Positions 1-11,493 are shown, numbered from the stretch's first letter. The stretch: 64,000 nucleotides of DNA from Gnetum montanum (GCA_015680685.1 MNCI01025042.1:702649-766648); one strand, 5' to 3'. Numbers and translations are program-made. Notes: generated by a model not told the origin, from the letters alone.

Positions 1-300
1 TCTTTTTGTTGTGCCTCACATCATAAGGGACGAGATATCGCGTACACGATATCGTGTCCCACGTGATATCGCGTACGTGATGTATCGTACACAATATTGC
101 GTCCCCATCACCTATAAATAGGTCACTTCCCCACAACACTTAGCATCATTTTTTCATTCACACGGGAGGAGTTTTTGAATTTTTTCTCTGCAACTTGCGA
201 TTGAGTGACCCTTGCTTGTCTCCTCATATCTCGCTCGCTGGTTCTCCGATTTTAATTTTGTTTGAACCTGCTTGAACTTGGATTGTTCAGCTTAGTCATG
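1..300 (+). promoter_or_regulatory. LTR-like promoter fragment of element E1
   Basis: Positions 30-110 hold several near-palindromes built on GATATC (GATATCGCG, CGATATCG, CGTGATATC). They are followed by a TATAAATA box at 113-120, the same order as in the LTRs at 3525, 9704, 25365 and 34051. Downstream of the TATA box the sequence no longer matches those LTRs. At 289-306 it contains an 18-nt motif (ending in CATGGGGGAG) that recurs exactly at 32110-32127, just after the integrase of the Athila-like element. I read this as U3/R of a related LTR joined to the post-pol part of the element. The outer boundary is uncertain because the window begins here. Confidence 0.5.
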
Positions 301-592
301 GGGGAGGGACACCTGCCGAAAAGTGCCTAAGTTTTTTGACATTTATCATTGCCCAAAGGACATCAACTAGGGTAATTAACTGTAACACTTAGAATAATTG
401 TTCCTAAAAATCATTTAATCCCTAGGTATACTGGGAAACTAGAATAGAAACCACCTAAGTCACAGGACTCATTATTACAAACCTTCAGGCACTTTCACAC
501 GTGATAACAAAAGATCATTAATTAAGACAAGGAGTAAGATATAACTTGACTTCAAAAACAACCTTACTAACACTTGGCCTATGTGATTGCAG
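301..592 (+). other. E1 leader with splice-acceptor-like end
   Basis: No coding potential is visible. The stretch ends in a pyrimidine-containing tract and GCAG at 589-592, immediately before the ATG of the long frame. The Athila-like element has the same arrangement: GTGTGCAG ending at 33655 followed by ATGGC. In Athila-type elements the reading frame downstream of pol is thought to be expressed from a spliced RNA, so a 3' splice site here is plausible. No matching donor was identified. Confidence 0.4.
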
Positions 593-3358
593 ATGGCCCT
601 GAAACATGGACAATAGGAGGGTCCTGCTCAAGGTAGAAAGAAACAATCTTGGAGGGGTGGAAGACAAGGTCCTACTAGACAACATGTAGAACAGGAGGAG
701 CAATCATTTAGCATTCATCAAGACGAACCTCCTACCGGATGGTCTAGGCAGGCAGAAGGAGGAGTTGCTGTAGTGCCTAAACCGGGACAACAACTCACGT
801 TGCGCCAAGATTACGTTCAGTCTATCCATGAGAAGTCCACATTCGCTACAGTGATTGTGGAGTTGAACTTTGAATCATTTGTAGAGTTCACTCCTGAGGC
901 CATTAGGGATCACCTCAAAGGGTCTCCCTTATGGCCTATCCTCTTTGAAAGCGGTGCCTAGTACCTAGGAGAGACGTACCAATTTTGGCACAATAGGGAG
1001 CAAGGCACCACTATTAATATTTGTGGTGTGATAGTTGACTTCTCTGCGTAGGCCATTTCAGAAGTGTTAAACCTTTTGAATATAGGGCCCCAGGTTGCTT
1101 GGTTATCCACCCGTTCAGACCCCGATGTGTGAAAGGATTGGTTGGAGAAGGCTTATGGCAGAGATAAAGCATTTGGTGAATTGACGATGGAAGAGAGGGT
1201 CTACTTCAAAATTGGGATGTATCACCTCGTCCCCACAAAGGGCCTAAAGAGAATATTGACGTATGTGGCTAGAGGATGTGCAGTGTTGATGGGAAAGGTT
1301 AACGCTAACCTACCCCATCTATATTTGATGGAGATCCTGAGGCGAATTGAGAAACGAAAGATAGGGAAGATGGTGCTACCTTTTCCTTACCTTATTAAAA
1401 AGCTTTGCCAACATGCTGGTATTCGGGGATACACCAATGACGTCCTTTGAAAAGTTCAAACTGCTTCATATGCTGAATTGCTAAAGTCACCAGCTCCAAG
1501 AAAAAGCACTGGCGAAGAGCTGGGACCAGAACAAGAAGAAGAACACATGGGTAGACCCAGTCAACCTCCAGCCATGGGTCCCAACCAACAACAAGAAGCA
1601 GGGCCTAGCATCGGCCAGGATTAGCCGCCACCGCTGCAAGACTACAAATTGTCGATGAGCCATCTTAGGGCCATCATTGAGACGGTTAGTTGGGGAAGTC
1701 GTGATGATGCAAACCTCTTCCGTGTCATCGATGGTGCCATCTAGCCTGCAATTTCGTTGAATCGCACAAGGGGCAAAGTATCCATTCACATAGTAGGAGG
1801 GGAAAGTAGACGGTCACAACAGATCTCAAGAAATGCAGCATCTTTCCAAGTGCAGTTAGAGATTGGTGAAAGGGCCACTGTGGTGGTCATGCAACACAAG
1901 AATGCTGTAGGAGCTGCAGAATTGATCATAGATCACATTAAAGAATCCTTCAATGTACCTGTTGTGCCACCGGAAGATCTCGTAGGAGCATGGGATGCTC
2001 AAACTTTGGTCGGAACCTCAATGACTCTTGCGGAACATGAGGATGCACTTGATAGATTGCTCCAAACAGAGCAAGTAATGACATCCCTATTTGACATCCC
2101 TCAAGATGTTACAGCAATTCAGTCAGAGCTCATTTCCACAAAGGGGAAGCTAGTCTTAACAGAAGTAAGGGCAGAGCATGCTGAAGCTAAAGTGCAGAAA
2201 CTACAAGAGTAGCTTGTGGCCTTACAAGCAGCACAGCGGGACCCTATGCAATTTGTTCCTGCAGATCAACTAGAAAAATTTAGAACTGAGCAACTAACAA
2301 AGTTAATTGTAGAGAATAAAAGGGTGGTGGATGAAAAGAAGAAGGCTTTTTGGGATGCCTCTGTAGCACAGGCGCAAGCTCATGCGCATCTTAAGGCACT
2401 CAAGGCCTTACAAGAAGGAAATAAACAGCTTGTGACTGACAACCTTCGGTTGACCACTGTAGAAAAGCAAAAGAATGTTCTTGATGAACACTTTCATCAA
2501 CTACGAGAACAATTCATCTAGGTCAACCGAGACATAAGCCATTTAGCTAGAGAAAATCAAATTCTCTTGATGGAGGAGGTATGCGCCATTCGTCAAAAGT
2601 TAGTGATTGAGATAAGCGCGTGGCAGAATGAGGCTAAACAACATGAAAAGCTAAAGGAGCACTTCCGTGATTAAGTGGGGATGTATAAATAGACCCTTGA
2701 AAAAAAGATCCATGTGGCCAAGGCCCAAATCAACATTATCAATGCTCAACACATTGATTGGTGGGCCATATTGGACACATATGCCTTCGCCCACCAAGCG
2801 GAAGTTAAGAACCGTGAGCTATAGATTCAGGACTTGATAGAGTACATGGAGTTGGCAAACCTAAGATATGCCAACCTTGCCATGTTAATAGCAGGGTGCC
2901 CGAGGTTAAAGCTCGAGTAGCAGGTAGCAACCACCCACATCAAATATGAAGCGAAATTTGCAGAATGCAAGAAGCTGTTAGAAAAACTGGATATTGCAAA
3001 TTCTGAACTTGAGGTGGTAAAAGTTAGCTACCAGGGGCAGAAAGATGTCACAACTGACTTGCCTCAATGGCTAATGGACCTTCACGAATACAAGAATAAA
3101 GCTAGAGCCTATGAGGAGGAACGACATGTATTCGCAGCTTAGTATGTCAAGGCCAACCAAATGTTCCTGCAACTACCCTATCTGTGGGAGGTGCCGACTC
3201 CGTCAAACATTGGAACTTTAGCATGGACAACACAAGACCCTCAGACTGAAGAGGAGAAGCTCCAGGCCATACTTCAGCGTCATCAAACCTCAAAACCTAG
3301 AGCACAAGACAAAGGGAAGGCACCAATGGAGGAGCCACCGCCACTAGGAACTACATGA
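593..3358 (+). pseudogene. Decayed E1 ORF: PF20167-like domain plus long coiled coil
   Basis: One reading frame of 922 codons runs from the ATG after the acceptor-like site to TGA 3356-3358 without a frameshift, but with 14 internal stops. TAG: 614, 959, 1049, 1622, 1742, 2210, 2519, 2690, 2822, 2918, 3140. TGA: 1130, 1448. TAA: 2672. Residues about 60-285 (770-1450) have the shape of the 'putative plant transposon protein' family PF20167: INICGVIVDFS, then an alpha-rich part ending LPFPYLIKKLCQHAGI. A Pro/Gln-rich linker follows. From about 2040 to 3150 the product is a nearly continuous coiled coil rich in E, K, Q, L and A. The tail is basic and proline-rich (KGKAPMEEPPP). There is no protease, RT or integrase. 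The frame lies between a post-pol-like motif and the 3' polypurine tract, the place where Athila elements keep an env-like ORF. Its function is unknown. Confidence 0.7.
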
Positions 3359-3524
3359 GTTTCAAATTTTTGTAGTTATAGAATATTCTGTGTGTTGTGT
3401 CTATATTTTTTTTCTTCCCACACTGTAGCATCATCCCACTTCTTTTTCCATCTAATAATCCAATACCTATCCACTGTGTAATCACTATAACTTGAGGATG
3501 AGTTTTTATTTAGTCGTGGGGGTA
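3359..3524 (+). other. E1 3' untranslated region and polypurine tract
   Basis: This noncoding piece is closely matched at 9531-9703 in the shrunken relative. It ends in GTGGGGGTA at 3516-3524, a polypurine tract touching the first base of the LTR. Equivalent tracts are at 9694-9703 and 34041-34050. Confidence 0.7.
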
Positions 3525-4242
3525 TGATGGGACGTGATATCGCATGGGCCATGATATCACGTATGTGATATTGCAACCCATTATTAGTTCTATAAATAAG
3601 AGGTGGATCTCCCTTGTTTCACACCTTAGAGTTAGATAGTAGCAAAACTTTGGCAGTTTGATCCCTCCAGAGATAGATTATTTTCCAGTGTCTGCCCGCA
3701 GTGTGGTGAATGTAATTGTATGACATTCTTTATTTGAGTGTGACGTACTTGGACATGCACATGATCGGAAATAAAGATCGACTTGATTACAACTCACGTT
3801 AGAACGCGGAATGGGTACGACTTGATTACGAGCATTTAAGTGTGACTACTTGGTAACCCAGTAGCGTACCTGGGATCTACGCTAGGTAATCCCAGTGGTA
3901 GTCATGCATGAAGTTCAAGATGTGTACGGATAATCAAGGAATGGATGCTCATCGCACTTAGGCTAGATTAGATTCTTTTACCCTTTTCCTCCTAGCTTAG
4001 ATAATATTACTTTCTATTGCCTTCAGGAGTAGCATTAGATTAGGTAACCCATCATACACCTCACTCTGGACAAAACCATACGTGAAAAATATAATACTAG
4101 GCCAGGTGGGAAGATAACGAACTGCGACCTAAGGATAACTGTTTAGGTGCCACAACTAGTCCGTCTATAGAGTTCGACCAGATCGTACGTGAAAATGCTT
4201 GTATTCGTATGGTTGAGTGTAGGGGTACCTCGCCACTCATCA
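3525..4242 (+). repeat. E1 LTR (3' LTR)
   Basis: It begins TGATGGGAC directly after the polypurine tract and ends CACTCATCA, giving the TG...CA termini of an LTR. U3 is only about 66 bp before TATAAATA (3591) and is mostly GATATC palindromes. The U5 end (GTTGAGTGTAGGGGTACC... to CTCATCA) is shared with the LTRs ending at 10729, 26199 and 34856, which fixes the family and the boundary. A 33-bp unit (GTAACCCAGTAGCGTACC...) near 3850-3895 is present about one and a half times here and is expanded in the copy at 10268. No matching 5' LTR with a target duplication is visible in the window. Confidence 0.8.
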
Positions 4243-4475
4243 CTAATAGATTTAATAGTAGTAGTATACTATTACACCTCTTCTATAGGCTTTGGAAATT
4301 GCATTATGCTTATGATTTATATGTATGTGTCATTTTGATGGTTTATTGAAGATGAGTTAGTTTATTATGATGAAGATTTGTATGTTATGATGATTTAGCT
4401 TTTATGATATGATTACAATGTTTTTACATACTTAAATAACATGATTATATGTACTGGTTTTGTGCAATGTGTTAA

Positions 4476-4560
4476 ATAGGGGATGCCTTTTTAGGATTGA
4501 TTGTAAGAATGAAAGCCTAAAATGACATCCTCAAAACTATTAGGCCTTTCTTTTTTCTTA
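4476..4560 (+). repeat. Small hairpin repeat, copy 1
   Basis: It starts GGATGCCTTTTTAGG and about 50 bp later reads CCTAAAATGACATCC, an imperfect inverted repeat. It is followed by a T-rich tail. The same unit, in the same orientation, is at 7806-7885. It could be the remains of a MITE or one end of a lost element. Confidence 0.45.
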
Positions 4561-7500
4561 ATTTGAAGTTTCTCATCTTTACAATACTCCTTTGCTTTTG
4601 TACTTTTTATTTTTATTTTTAATATATATATATATATATCTATTAAACACATGATGTGGTTAATAAGGATATTGGGTTGGGGTACAAGAATAATTGTTGA
4701 GTATATGTTTATGTTTTATGTGTGATTTCAATGTTTATGCATTTGAACTGTAGCGATATGTTGTGCAATACTTGGATGTGATTTTGATATTTGGACATGT
4801 AATGTGTTAGATATGAATCTTGTAAATTTAAATGAATTTTGATTTGGAGTCTTGGTGTATTTGTTATCTGTCTTTTAAGTGTAGAGTATTAGTTGGAAAG
4901 GAAATAAAGAAATAAACTTATAAAAATGTATATAGTTTTTTGATTAAAAAAATTAAAGTCAAAGTAAAATTGGTTTTGTAAATGCAGGGAAGATGCTTAT
5001 ATAAAGGCATGTAAAGTAATTTATGTAAAATGCATATACTTTATATATATGTATATTATAAACTATCATGTTTTTCACATCATTGCCTTTCCTTGATTAC
5101 ATTGGGAATTTGGGTTTTCTATTTACATAGAAATAGAAATTGATTCAAAGCTATTTCTTTTTTATTTCTCTTGCTTTCGCATTTCTTGTAAATTTTTGAT
5201 TTTGAGAATAGATTTTGCTTTACTTAAAACTTGGATTTGGGACTACTGCAATTAGGTATAAATGGATACATGACTTGTTTGGAGTGGAATAGCATCTTGC
5301 TAGAATTGTGGTGGTTTTATTCTTATTTGGAGTTTTTTGCATTGCCAAATTTAATTGGTGTGAATTTACCTTTCCTTTATATTTTTGTGCTAAATTGTTG
5401 TATACATTTATGTGATGTGGGCATGTGGGATGAATGGGCTAAAGATTGAGTTTTGAAGGTATAGTTTTGCATATTACCAAAATTTGTTGTTATGTTTACA
5501 GATTATGGATAAATGAATATGTGATTATGGATAAATGAATGTGTGATGAATTGAATGATTTGAGACTTGTGGAAAATTAGTTGTGAGGTTGAGGTGACTA
5601 GCATGGTTTTGGAATTATGTATTATGAATATATTTCCATTTTGGTGTTTCCAAGATTTTGATTATCATTTGTAATAATTAAATAGTATAATTTATTATTT
5701 GATTAAAAAGATTTAAACACATATAAATTTGTTGTTAGGAATTTGATTCAGGTGAAATTGGTATCATTGGAATCATCTTCGGACATAGTTTTCAATCATG
5801 GAACATATTTTATCTTTTGGCATCTATCTTTTTTAAGGTTACATTAATAGACATTTTTATGAAATTATATGTAGTTCAAAGAGTATGCTAGTGGCAAGAA
5901 ATTTTATTAAGCCATGTTTTAGTATTAGCTTCATGAAGTAGGTGTGATTATTAGAATCTGATATATGTGGTCATGTCATATATTTTTGTTTTAGATGTGC
6001 TATGATTATGGCATGTAATGGTTTAAGTTAGCTTAGATTAGTACATGTCTTCATGATAATGCTTGTAGCAGTCATTAGCAAGTATTGTTAGCATGAGGGT
6101 ATGAACTAGTTGGGAATGAGACATCTTGGAGGTAGTCATGGTGTAATCCCCATTATGATGCATTAATGAGGTTTCTATTTTAGGCCTCATCTTGGGAGTG
6201 AGAGAGTATAGGAGTGTTCATCCATACAATTGGTGCGTGGTATAGGTATGTATGTCACTATAGCTAATTCTCTAGAAGGCTAGTGATTATAGGTCATAGG
6301 TTGATGAACCCTAGAACTCATTGGATAAATAAAATACTAATAAAATATCAACTTTCAAATGATTAATTATGAGTACCTATGACAATGTTACACATGCTAC
6401 AATAAGTGTAGAAATGTTAGTGGCAACAAGGGTTATTTTTATATGTTGGTATGGATTTGTAAGTCATAGCAATGATAATGTAACTTGTGATTGATCTATT
6501 AATCCATGATTTGCGCAATGATTGATGTTCTAGTGTAGATATGAATACATGGATATGATTGTGAAAATGCATGTGGTGTGGAAGGCACATGATGCCATGA
6601 AAATATGATTGATTACGTTTGATAGTGATTATATTTGTAACTAGGTATTGGCTAAGTGTTCACTTCAATAGGGATTATTTCAGTACTGTGTGTGATATTG
6701 TATACACATGTATTACTTAAAGCATGTGCGAGATTAACTGTTAATGTAGGTTGCTTTATATCTCATTCCTCTCCTCTAGTACATCACTTGTTCAACATCT
6801 AGCAGGGGAAGTCTAAAGACTTCCCACTTAGTTTTATATTGATATTATTAATTTGTAAGTGAAGACTATAGGGGTATAGGAGAGCATTAAGAAGGTTGAG
6901 AGATATTTTTACATGGACTATTTGATGTGCATTTCCATGTACAGATGTATGGTTTTTGGTAGATAGCTAATATTTGCATGACCCTAGTAGTATTATTATG
7001 TATATGATGTATATGTTATGTGTATACAAGGAGACATGTAGTTATGTAGCTTGATGTATTTGATTAGGATTTGATTTGACATGGTTTTATTCAACTTGAT
7101 GTTATGAGATATATATATCATATGGTTTATTCTTAATGTATTTCCATAAACCGTGGGATTCTTAACTTCATGCTTTTGTTGTATCATTGGTGGTTATCCT
7201 AGACAACAATTCATTGTAGCCTTGTATGGTAGTGTGGGGAGTTACATTTGCTCTCATCAACATAAAGGGAAATTATTTCTCCTTAATGTCATCTTTGTAG
7301 AAGCGAAGAATTATTTTCTCATGTTTTTTTAGTATCCAGTTGCACAACATGCTTTCAAATGGATATCTAAAGTTTGTAATAGCTTTCAGCCAAGTATTCA
7401 TGATATCATTCTTTGTGATTCTTTCTTTACATTTGAAAGTGTTTCTAGCTACCTTTTATCTATTTTATTTGGAAGCTTTGATGTGAAGTTACTTTAAAAT

Positions 7501-7805
7501 AATAAAAAAAATAATTATGATCTTTCTTTAAAAATTAAATATCATATTCTCAAAGATGTCATGTTTCAGTTATAGCTTTAAGAAAAAAAGCTTTCCTTAA
7601 AATCTAAAGGATTAATTTGTTTTTAGTAGTATTAATTTCTTTTTGTTTTGAAGGCTCAAGGATGGGAAGATTTTTTTAGATTGAAGCTTTATTTTATCTT
7701 TAGAGAGAAATTTCTCCTTCTTTTTATAAGAAACCATTTAGTAGTGAGTGAAAATTCATCATGACATTTCTAAACATGAGTGAGGGCTGATCCTTTTCCT
7801 ATCTA

Positions 7806-7885
7806 AAAGTGGATGCCTTTTAAGATTGGTTATAAGGATGAAAAAATTGAAAAGGCATCCCCAAAATCATTGGGCTTTTTTTTAG
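7806..7885 (+). repeat. Small hairpin repeat, copy 2
   Basis: GGATGCCTTTT at 7811 and AAAAGGCATCC about 40 bp downstream form an 11-bp perfect inverted repeat. The unit and its T-rich tail match 4476-4560, 3.3 kb away, in direct orientation. Confidence 0.45.
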
Positions 7886-7997
7886 ACCTCTTTGTTGATT
7901 TGATGTACTTTAAATTTTTTAAATATTATTATTTATTTTTTTGGGATTTGAAACATACACACACCACCTCCTACTTACTCTTTTTGATGTTTAGCAC

Positions 7998-8075
7998 TTA
8001 TGGTTGTAGTGTAGTGGTTAAGGTATTTATCTTTTGATTGAGAGGTTGTGGGTTCAATTCCTTCTTTTACTCATT
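7998..8075 (+). mobile_element. SINE-like tRNA-derived head
   Basis: An A-box-like sequence (TAGTGTAGTGGTTAAG, 8008-8023) and a B-box-like sequence (GGGTTCAATTCC, 8050-8061) are spaced as in a tRNA-derived RNA polymerase III promoter. The region does not fold into a full tRNA by eye, so a SINE remnant is more likely than a tRNA gene. The 3' end is not defined. Confidence 0.45.
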
Positions 8076-9403
8076 GACATTTTATTTGGTGGATCTAATT
8101 TTTCTCTAATAGATCTCATGTTTCTCTAGCAAATTTAAATTTGATTTTTTCTGCCATGGAGGATTCTATATTACTCTCATCTTCTTCAACCAATGTTAAT
8201 ATTTTTATTTCCTTTATTGATGTAAAAATTTCTATTGATTTTCAAATTCTATATTTACAAGCTTGTAAGGAAAAAAATTGTGATGCTTCTAGTAATGTTG
8301 ATGTAATTAGGATACTTGATTTTGTTCTTCTTTATAATGTATATAAGCTATTGGTTTCTAATCTTTCATCACAATATGTGTTCATTTAAACTTGGGGTTA
8401 CTTACCTCATAATCAAAGTTTCATTTCATAGTTAAATAATATGATGAAGAAAGATAACACTTAAGTTCTTCATGCTAGGTATTATTCTTGTTTTTTTCTA
8501 CTTGTTGAGTTAGGTAATACTTTGCTGGTGCATTGTGCCCTAGATATAGGGTCTTTTATACATAAGCATGTAGTGTTGATTATTCATAAAGTGGGCTCTA
8601 GACTTTAATGTTCAATACGAATAATATGCTAAAGTTACATGTTTTTTCAAATTATATAATCTTCCATTGATTTTTTAGAAAGATAAGTAGAAAATATAGT
8701 TTTTTCAATCCCATTAACTATCTAGAGTCTATTTCTACAACTTTTTGTTTTCATAGATCTTTTTTTGTTGAAATAAGCTTTCTCAAGCATATTATTATCT
8801 TCCTAATTCTTGAAAATTTTGCTATCATGAAGGACATTTATTTAATGCTGATTCTTTTTGCCCAAGTAAAAAGATTTTGGAGAAAAGAAAAAATGTATTA
8901 AAGTTGAAGATATAAAAAATCAAGTTAATGTCAACAATAAGAATGATTAGATGACAATAAAAAATCCATAGAAGATAAAAGCTCCTATATATAATTTTAC
9001 TAGTACTAGCGAAAGTACTAAACAACCTAGACAAATGACTCATAAGGTAAATTTTTTCTTGTTTAAAAAGAATACTATTAATTAAAAGATTAGAACTAGT
9101 ATCGATAACAAGGTTACAATTAATGGTGAAGATTTTGACGTAAGATCAATAACAATCGATTCCATAAGTGCTACTAATTTCTTACTTTGATACGAATATT
9201 GTTATGACATCACAATATTCTATTTTGAATCCTTTTGCTATTTTAGCTTCAAGCATAGATATTGAAAAGTGATGTAGATTTTGTTAGAACTGTGATGAGA
9301 CATGAAATTGCTCATATTGTTGGTGGTCGCGTTAAGGCACCCATGATAAGGCACCCACGTTATATCATGGGTCGCGATATCATGTATGCGATATATCACG
9401 CCA

Positions 9404-9530
9404 AGGCACTCAAGGCCTTACAAGAGGAGAAACTCCAGGCCATACTTCAACGCTATCAAATCCCAAGACCTAGAGTGCAAGAAAAGGGAAAGACACCTAT
9501 GGAGGAGTCACCGCCACCAGGAACTACATG
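9404..9530 (+). pseudogene. Fused remnant of the E1-type ORF
   Basis: The frame reads KALKALQ directly joined to EEKLQAILQRYQ and ends EESPPPGTT then TGA. In E1 the first piece lies near 2391-2412 and the second near 3249 to the end, so roughly 830 bp has been lost at a short shared AAGA/GAGG sequence. Upstream the frame runs straight into LTR sequence, which marks a second deletion junction near 9403. It is a decayed fragment, not a gene. Confidence 0.75.
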
Positions 9531-9703
9531 AGTTCCAAATTTTTGTAAATATTCTGTGTGTTGTGTCTTTGTTTTGTTTTCTTCCCACACTACGGTATCA
9601 TCCCATTTTTCCATCTAATAATCCCATACCTATCCACTGTGTAATCAATGTGGCTTGTTCTCACTTTAACTCGAGGATGAGTTTTCATTTAGTCATGGGG
9701 GCA

Positions 9704-10729
9704 TGATGAGACATGAAATTGCTCATATTGCTGGTGGTCACGTTAAGGCACCCACGATAAGGCACCCACGTTATATCATGGGTCGCGATATTGTGTATGT
9801 GATATATCATGGGCCACCGCGATATCGTGTACGCGATATCGCAGTCAGCCGAAATTTCTATAAATAAGAGGCTCTCCCTCATTTGACATCCCAGTTTAGA
9901 AGTAGCGAAGCTTTGGCAGTTTGATCCCTCCAGAGTTACTTTTTTTCCCGTGTCTACCCGCAGTGTGGTGAATGTAATTGTACGGTGTCTTTATTTGAGT
10001 GTGCCATACTTGGACACGCACATGACCGGCAATAAAGATCGAGATTACTTCATCATTGCAGCATTCACTTTGTTGTTTATTTAATTTTTATTTATTTAAT
10101 GTTATTTATTGCTTTCATAGCGCGGTGTGAGTACGACTTGATTACGAGCATCTATGGATGTTAACGGCTAGTGAAGGAATCGGTTACTCATCACGATTAG
10201 TCTCTCACCCTTAAACTCCTAGAAGCGGAACAAGTATGACTTGGTTACGAGCATTTAAGTGTGACTACTTGGTAGCCTAGTGGTGTAGCTAGGATCTACG
10301 CTTGGTAACCCAGTGGCGTATTTGGGATCTGCGCTTGGTAATCCTAGTGGCGTACCTAGGATCTATGCTTGGTAGTCCCAGTGGTAGTCGTGCATGAGGT
10401 CCAAAATGTGTACGGTTGATCAAAGAATCGGTTGCTCATCACACTTAGGCTAGATTAGATTTTCTTATCCTTTTCCTCTTAGCTTATATTAGTTAATATT
10501 ATTTTCCACTTCCTTCAGGAGTAGCATTAGGTTAGAACACATCATACACCTCATCTAGACTAAACCATACGTGACATATGCAATACTAGTCTAGGTGGGA
10601 ACACAACGAACTGCGACCTAAGGCTAACTATCTAGGTGCCACAACTAGTCCATCTGTGGAGTTCAACCGGATCGTGCGTGCGATGCTCGTTTCGTATGGT
10701 TGAGTGTAGGGGTACCTCGCCACTCATCA
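9704..10729 (+). repeat. 3' LTR of the deletion derivative
   Basis: It runs from TGATGAGAC to CTCATCA, directly after polypurine CATGGGGGCA. U3 is about 155 bp to TATAAATA (9859-9866). It carries several GATATC palindromes and an extra segment with a repeated AAGGCACCCACG that is lacking in the E1 LTR. The LTR is longer (1026 bp) than that of E1 (718 bp), partly because of the 33-bp tandem repeat at 10268-10384. Confidence 0.85.
10268..10384 (+). repeat. 33-bp tandem repeat inside an LTR
   Basis: Units starting CTTGGTA at 10268, 10301, 10334 and 10368 repeat every 33-34 bp (core CCTAGTGGCGTACCTAGGAT with changes). The last unit is partial. The E1 LTR has only about one and a half units at the corresponding place. 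Confidence 0.75.
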
Positions 10730-11493
10730 AACTGGGATCTTCCTCCCTACTAATAATAAATTTTCTTCACTTATGTCCTTTCTTAAAGTATGAACTTTAA
10801 GGTTGTACACATGAAAATATGGTTCTAAAATCAAAAATTTTTTTGTTTCCACATATTTTTTTCAATGATGTCTCCCTAGTGTCAAGCTTATGATGTACTC
10901 TAAATTTCTTTGTTTCCATATATCTTTTTGGGAACCTGACATCCCCAATCCCTCGAAGAAAATAAACATTAATAGCAATAAATCTTGAGGATAATAATTA
11001 TATCCAATATTCATGCAACTTGAACATGTATTTTATATAATTCTGTAGAACTAATATTGGTAGCTTAAATAGCTCATACATAGAGTGACTAGAGATTTAC
11101 CATTTTTTTCTAAAGAAATTTGTTCTACAATATTTGAATAATACATGTTTCTTATCTTCTATGACTTGGAGTAAATACAAGTGACATATTCTATCTTCAC
11201 ATTCCTCATTATTCCATCCTCCTATTTCAACTTAGAGATGATGTGATTCCATTCTTAGTATGTCAATTAGTACTTTCATTAATATTACAATTGTTGCATA
11301 TGGATATTTTGTTTCATCATGTCTACTGCCTTGAATATTTTGCCAATAAAATTGAAGTTTGGTTTGCATCTATGCCTTGTTTATCACCTTTCTAAAACTT
11401 TCTTAGTTTCTAGTTTGTTCTAAATTTATTATTCAACCAATATTATCAATACCCCATTTTTATAGCCACAATCATCCTTCATGTTAACAATGA

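Larger units (their letters stand above)
4243..9287. other. AT-rich stretch without recognisable genes
   Basis: About 5 kb of AT-rich sequence with short open frames only; none shows a family motif. Simple TA repeats lie near 4623-4640 and 5042-5056. Frames at 5231-5449 and 8141-8389 look like chance frames in AT-rich DNA. The hairpin repeats (4476, 7806) and the SINE-like unit (8000) are listed separately. Confidence 0.6.
9293..10729 (+). mobile_element. Deletion derivative of the E1 family, with target duplication
   Basis: The element is 1437 bp and bounded by AACTG at 9288-9292 and AACTG at 10730-10734, a perfect 5-bp duplication. It consists of the first ~110 bp of an LTR (9293-9402), a fused internal remnant (9403-9703), a polypurine tract and a full-length LTR (9704-10729). 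The two LTR starts differ at seven positions over about 108 bp, all transitions. A large deletion has removed most of the 5' LTR, the leader and most of the ORF, yet the outer ends and the duplication survive. Confidence 0.85.

Noticed and set aside
593-3358. TAG recoding (TAG read as an amino acid) as the reason for many TAG stops in one frame
   Set aside because: TGA and TAA stops also occur, other elements in the window show frameshifts and deletions, and CHG deamination explains TAG excess in a plant nuclear repeat.
4623-4640. TA dinucleotide tract as a regulatory or origin element
   Set aside because: Short simple repeats are common in AT-rich plant DNA and nothing else supports a function.
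5231-5449. 72-codon membrane-like frame
   Set aside because: It lies in AT-rich DNA with no homologue in the window, no motif and no splice context.
8000-8065. tRNA gene with anticodon near 8031
   Set aside because: A and B boxes are fine but acceptor and D stems do not pair, so a SINE head fits better.
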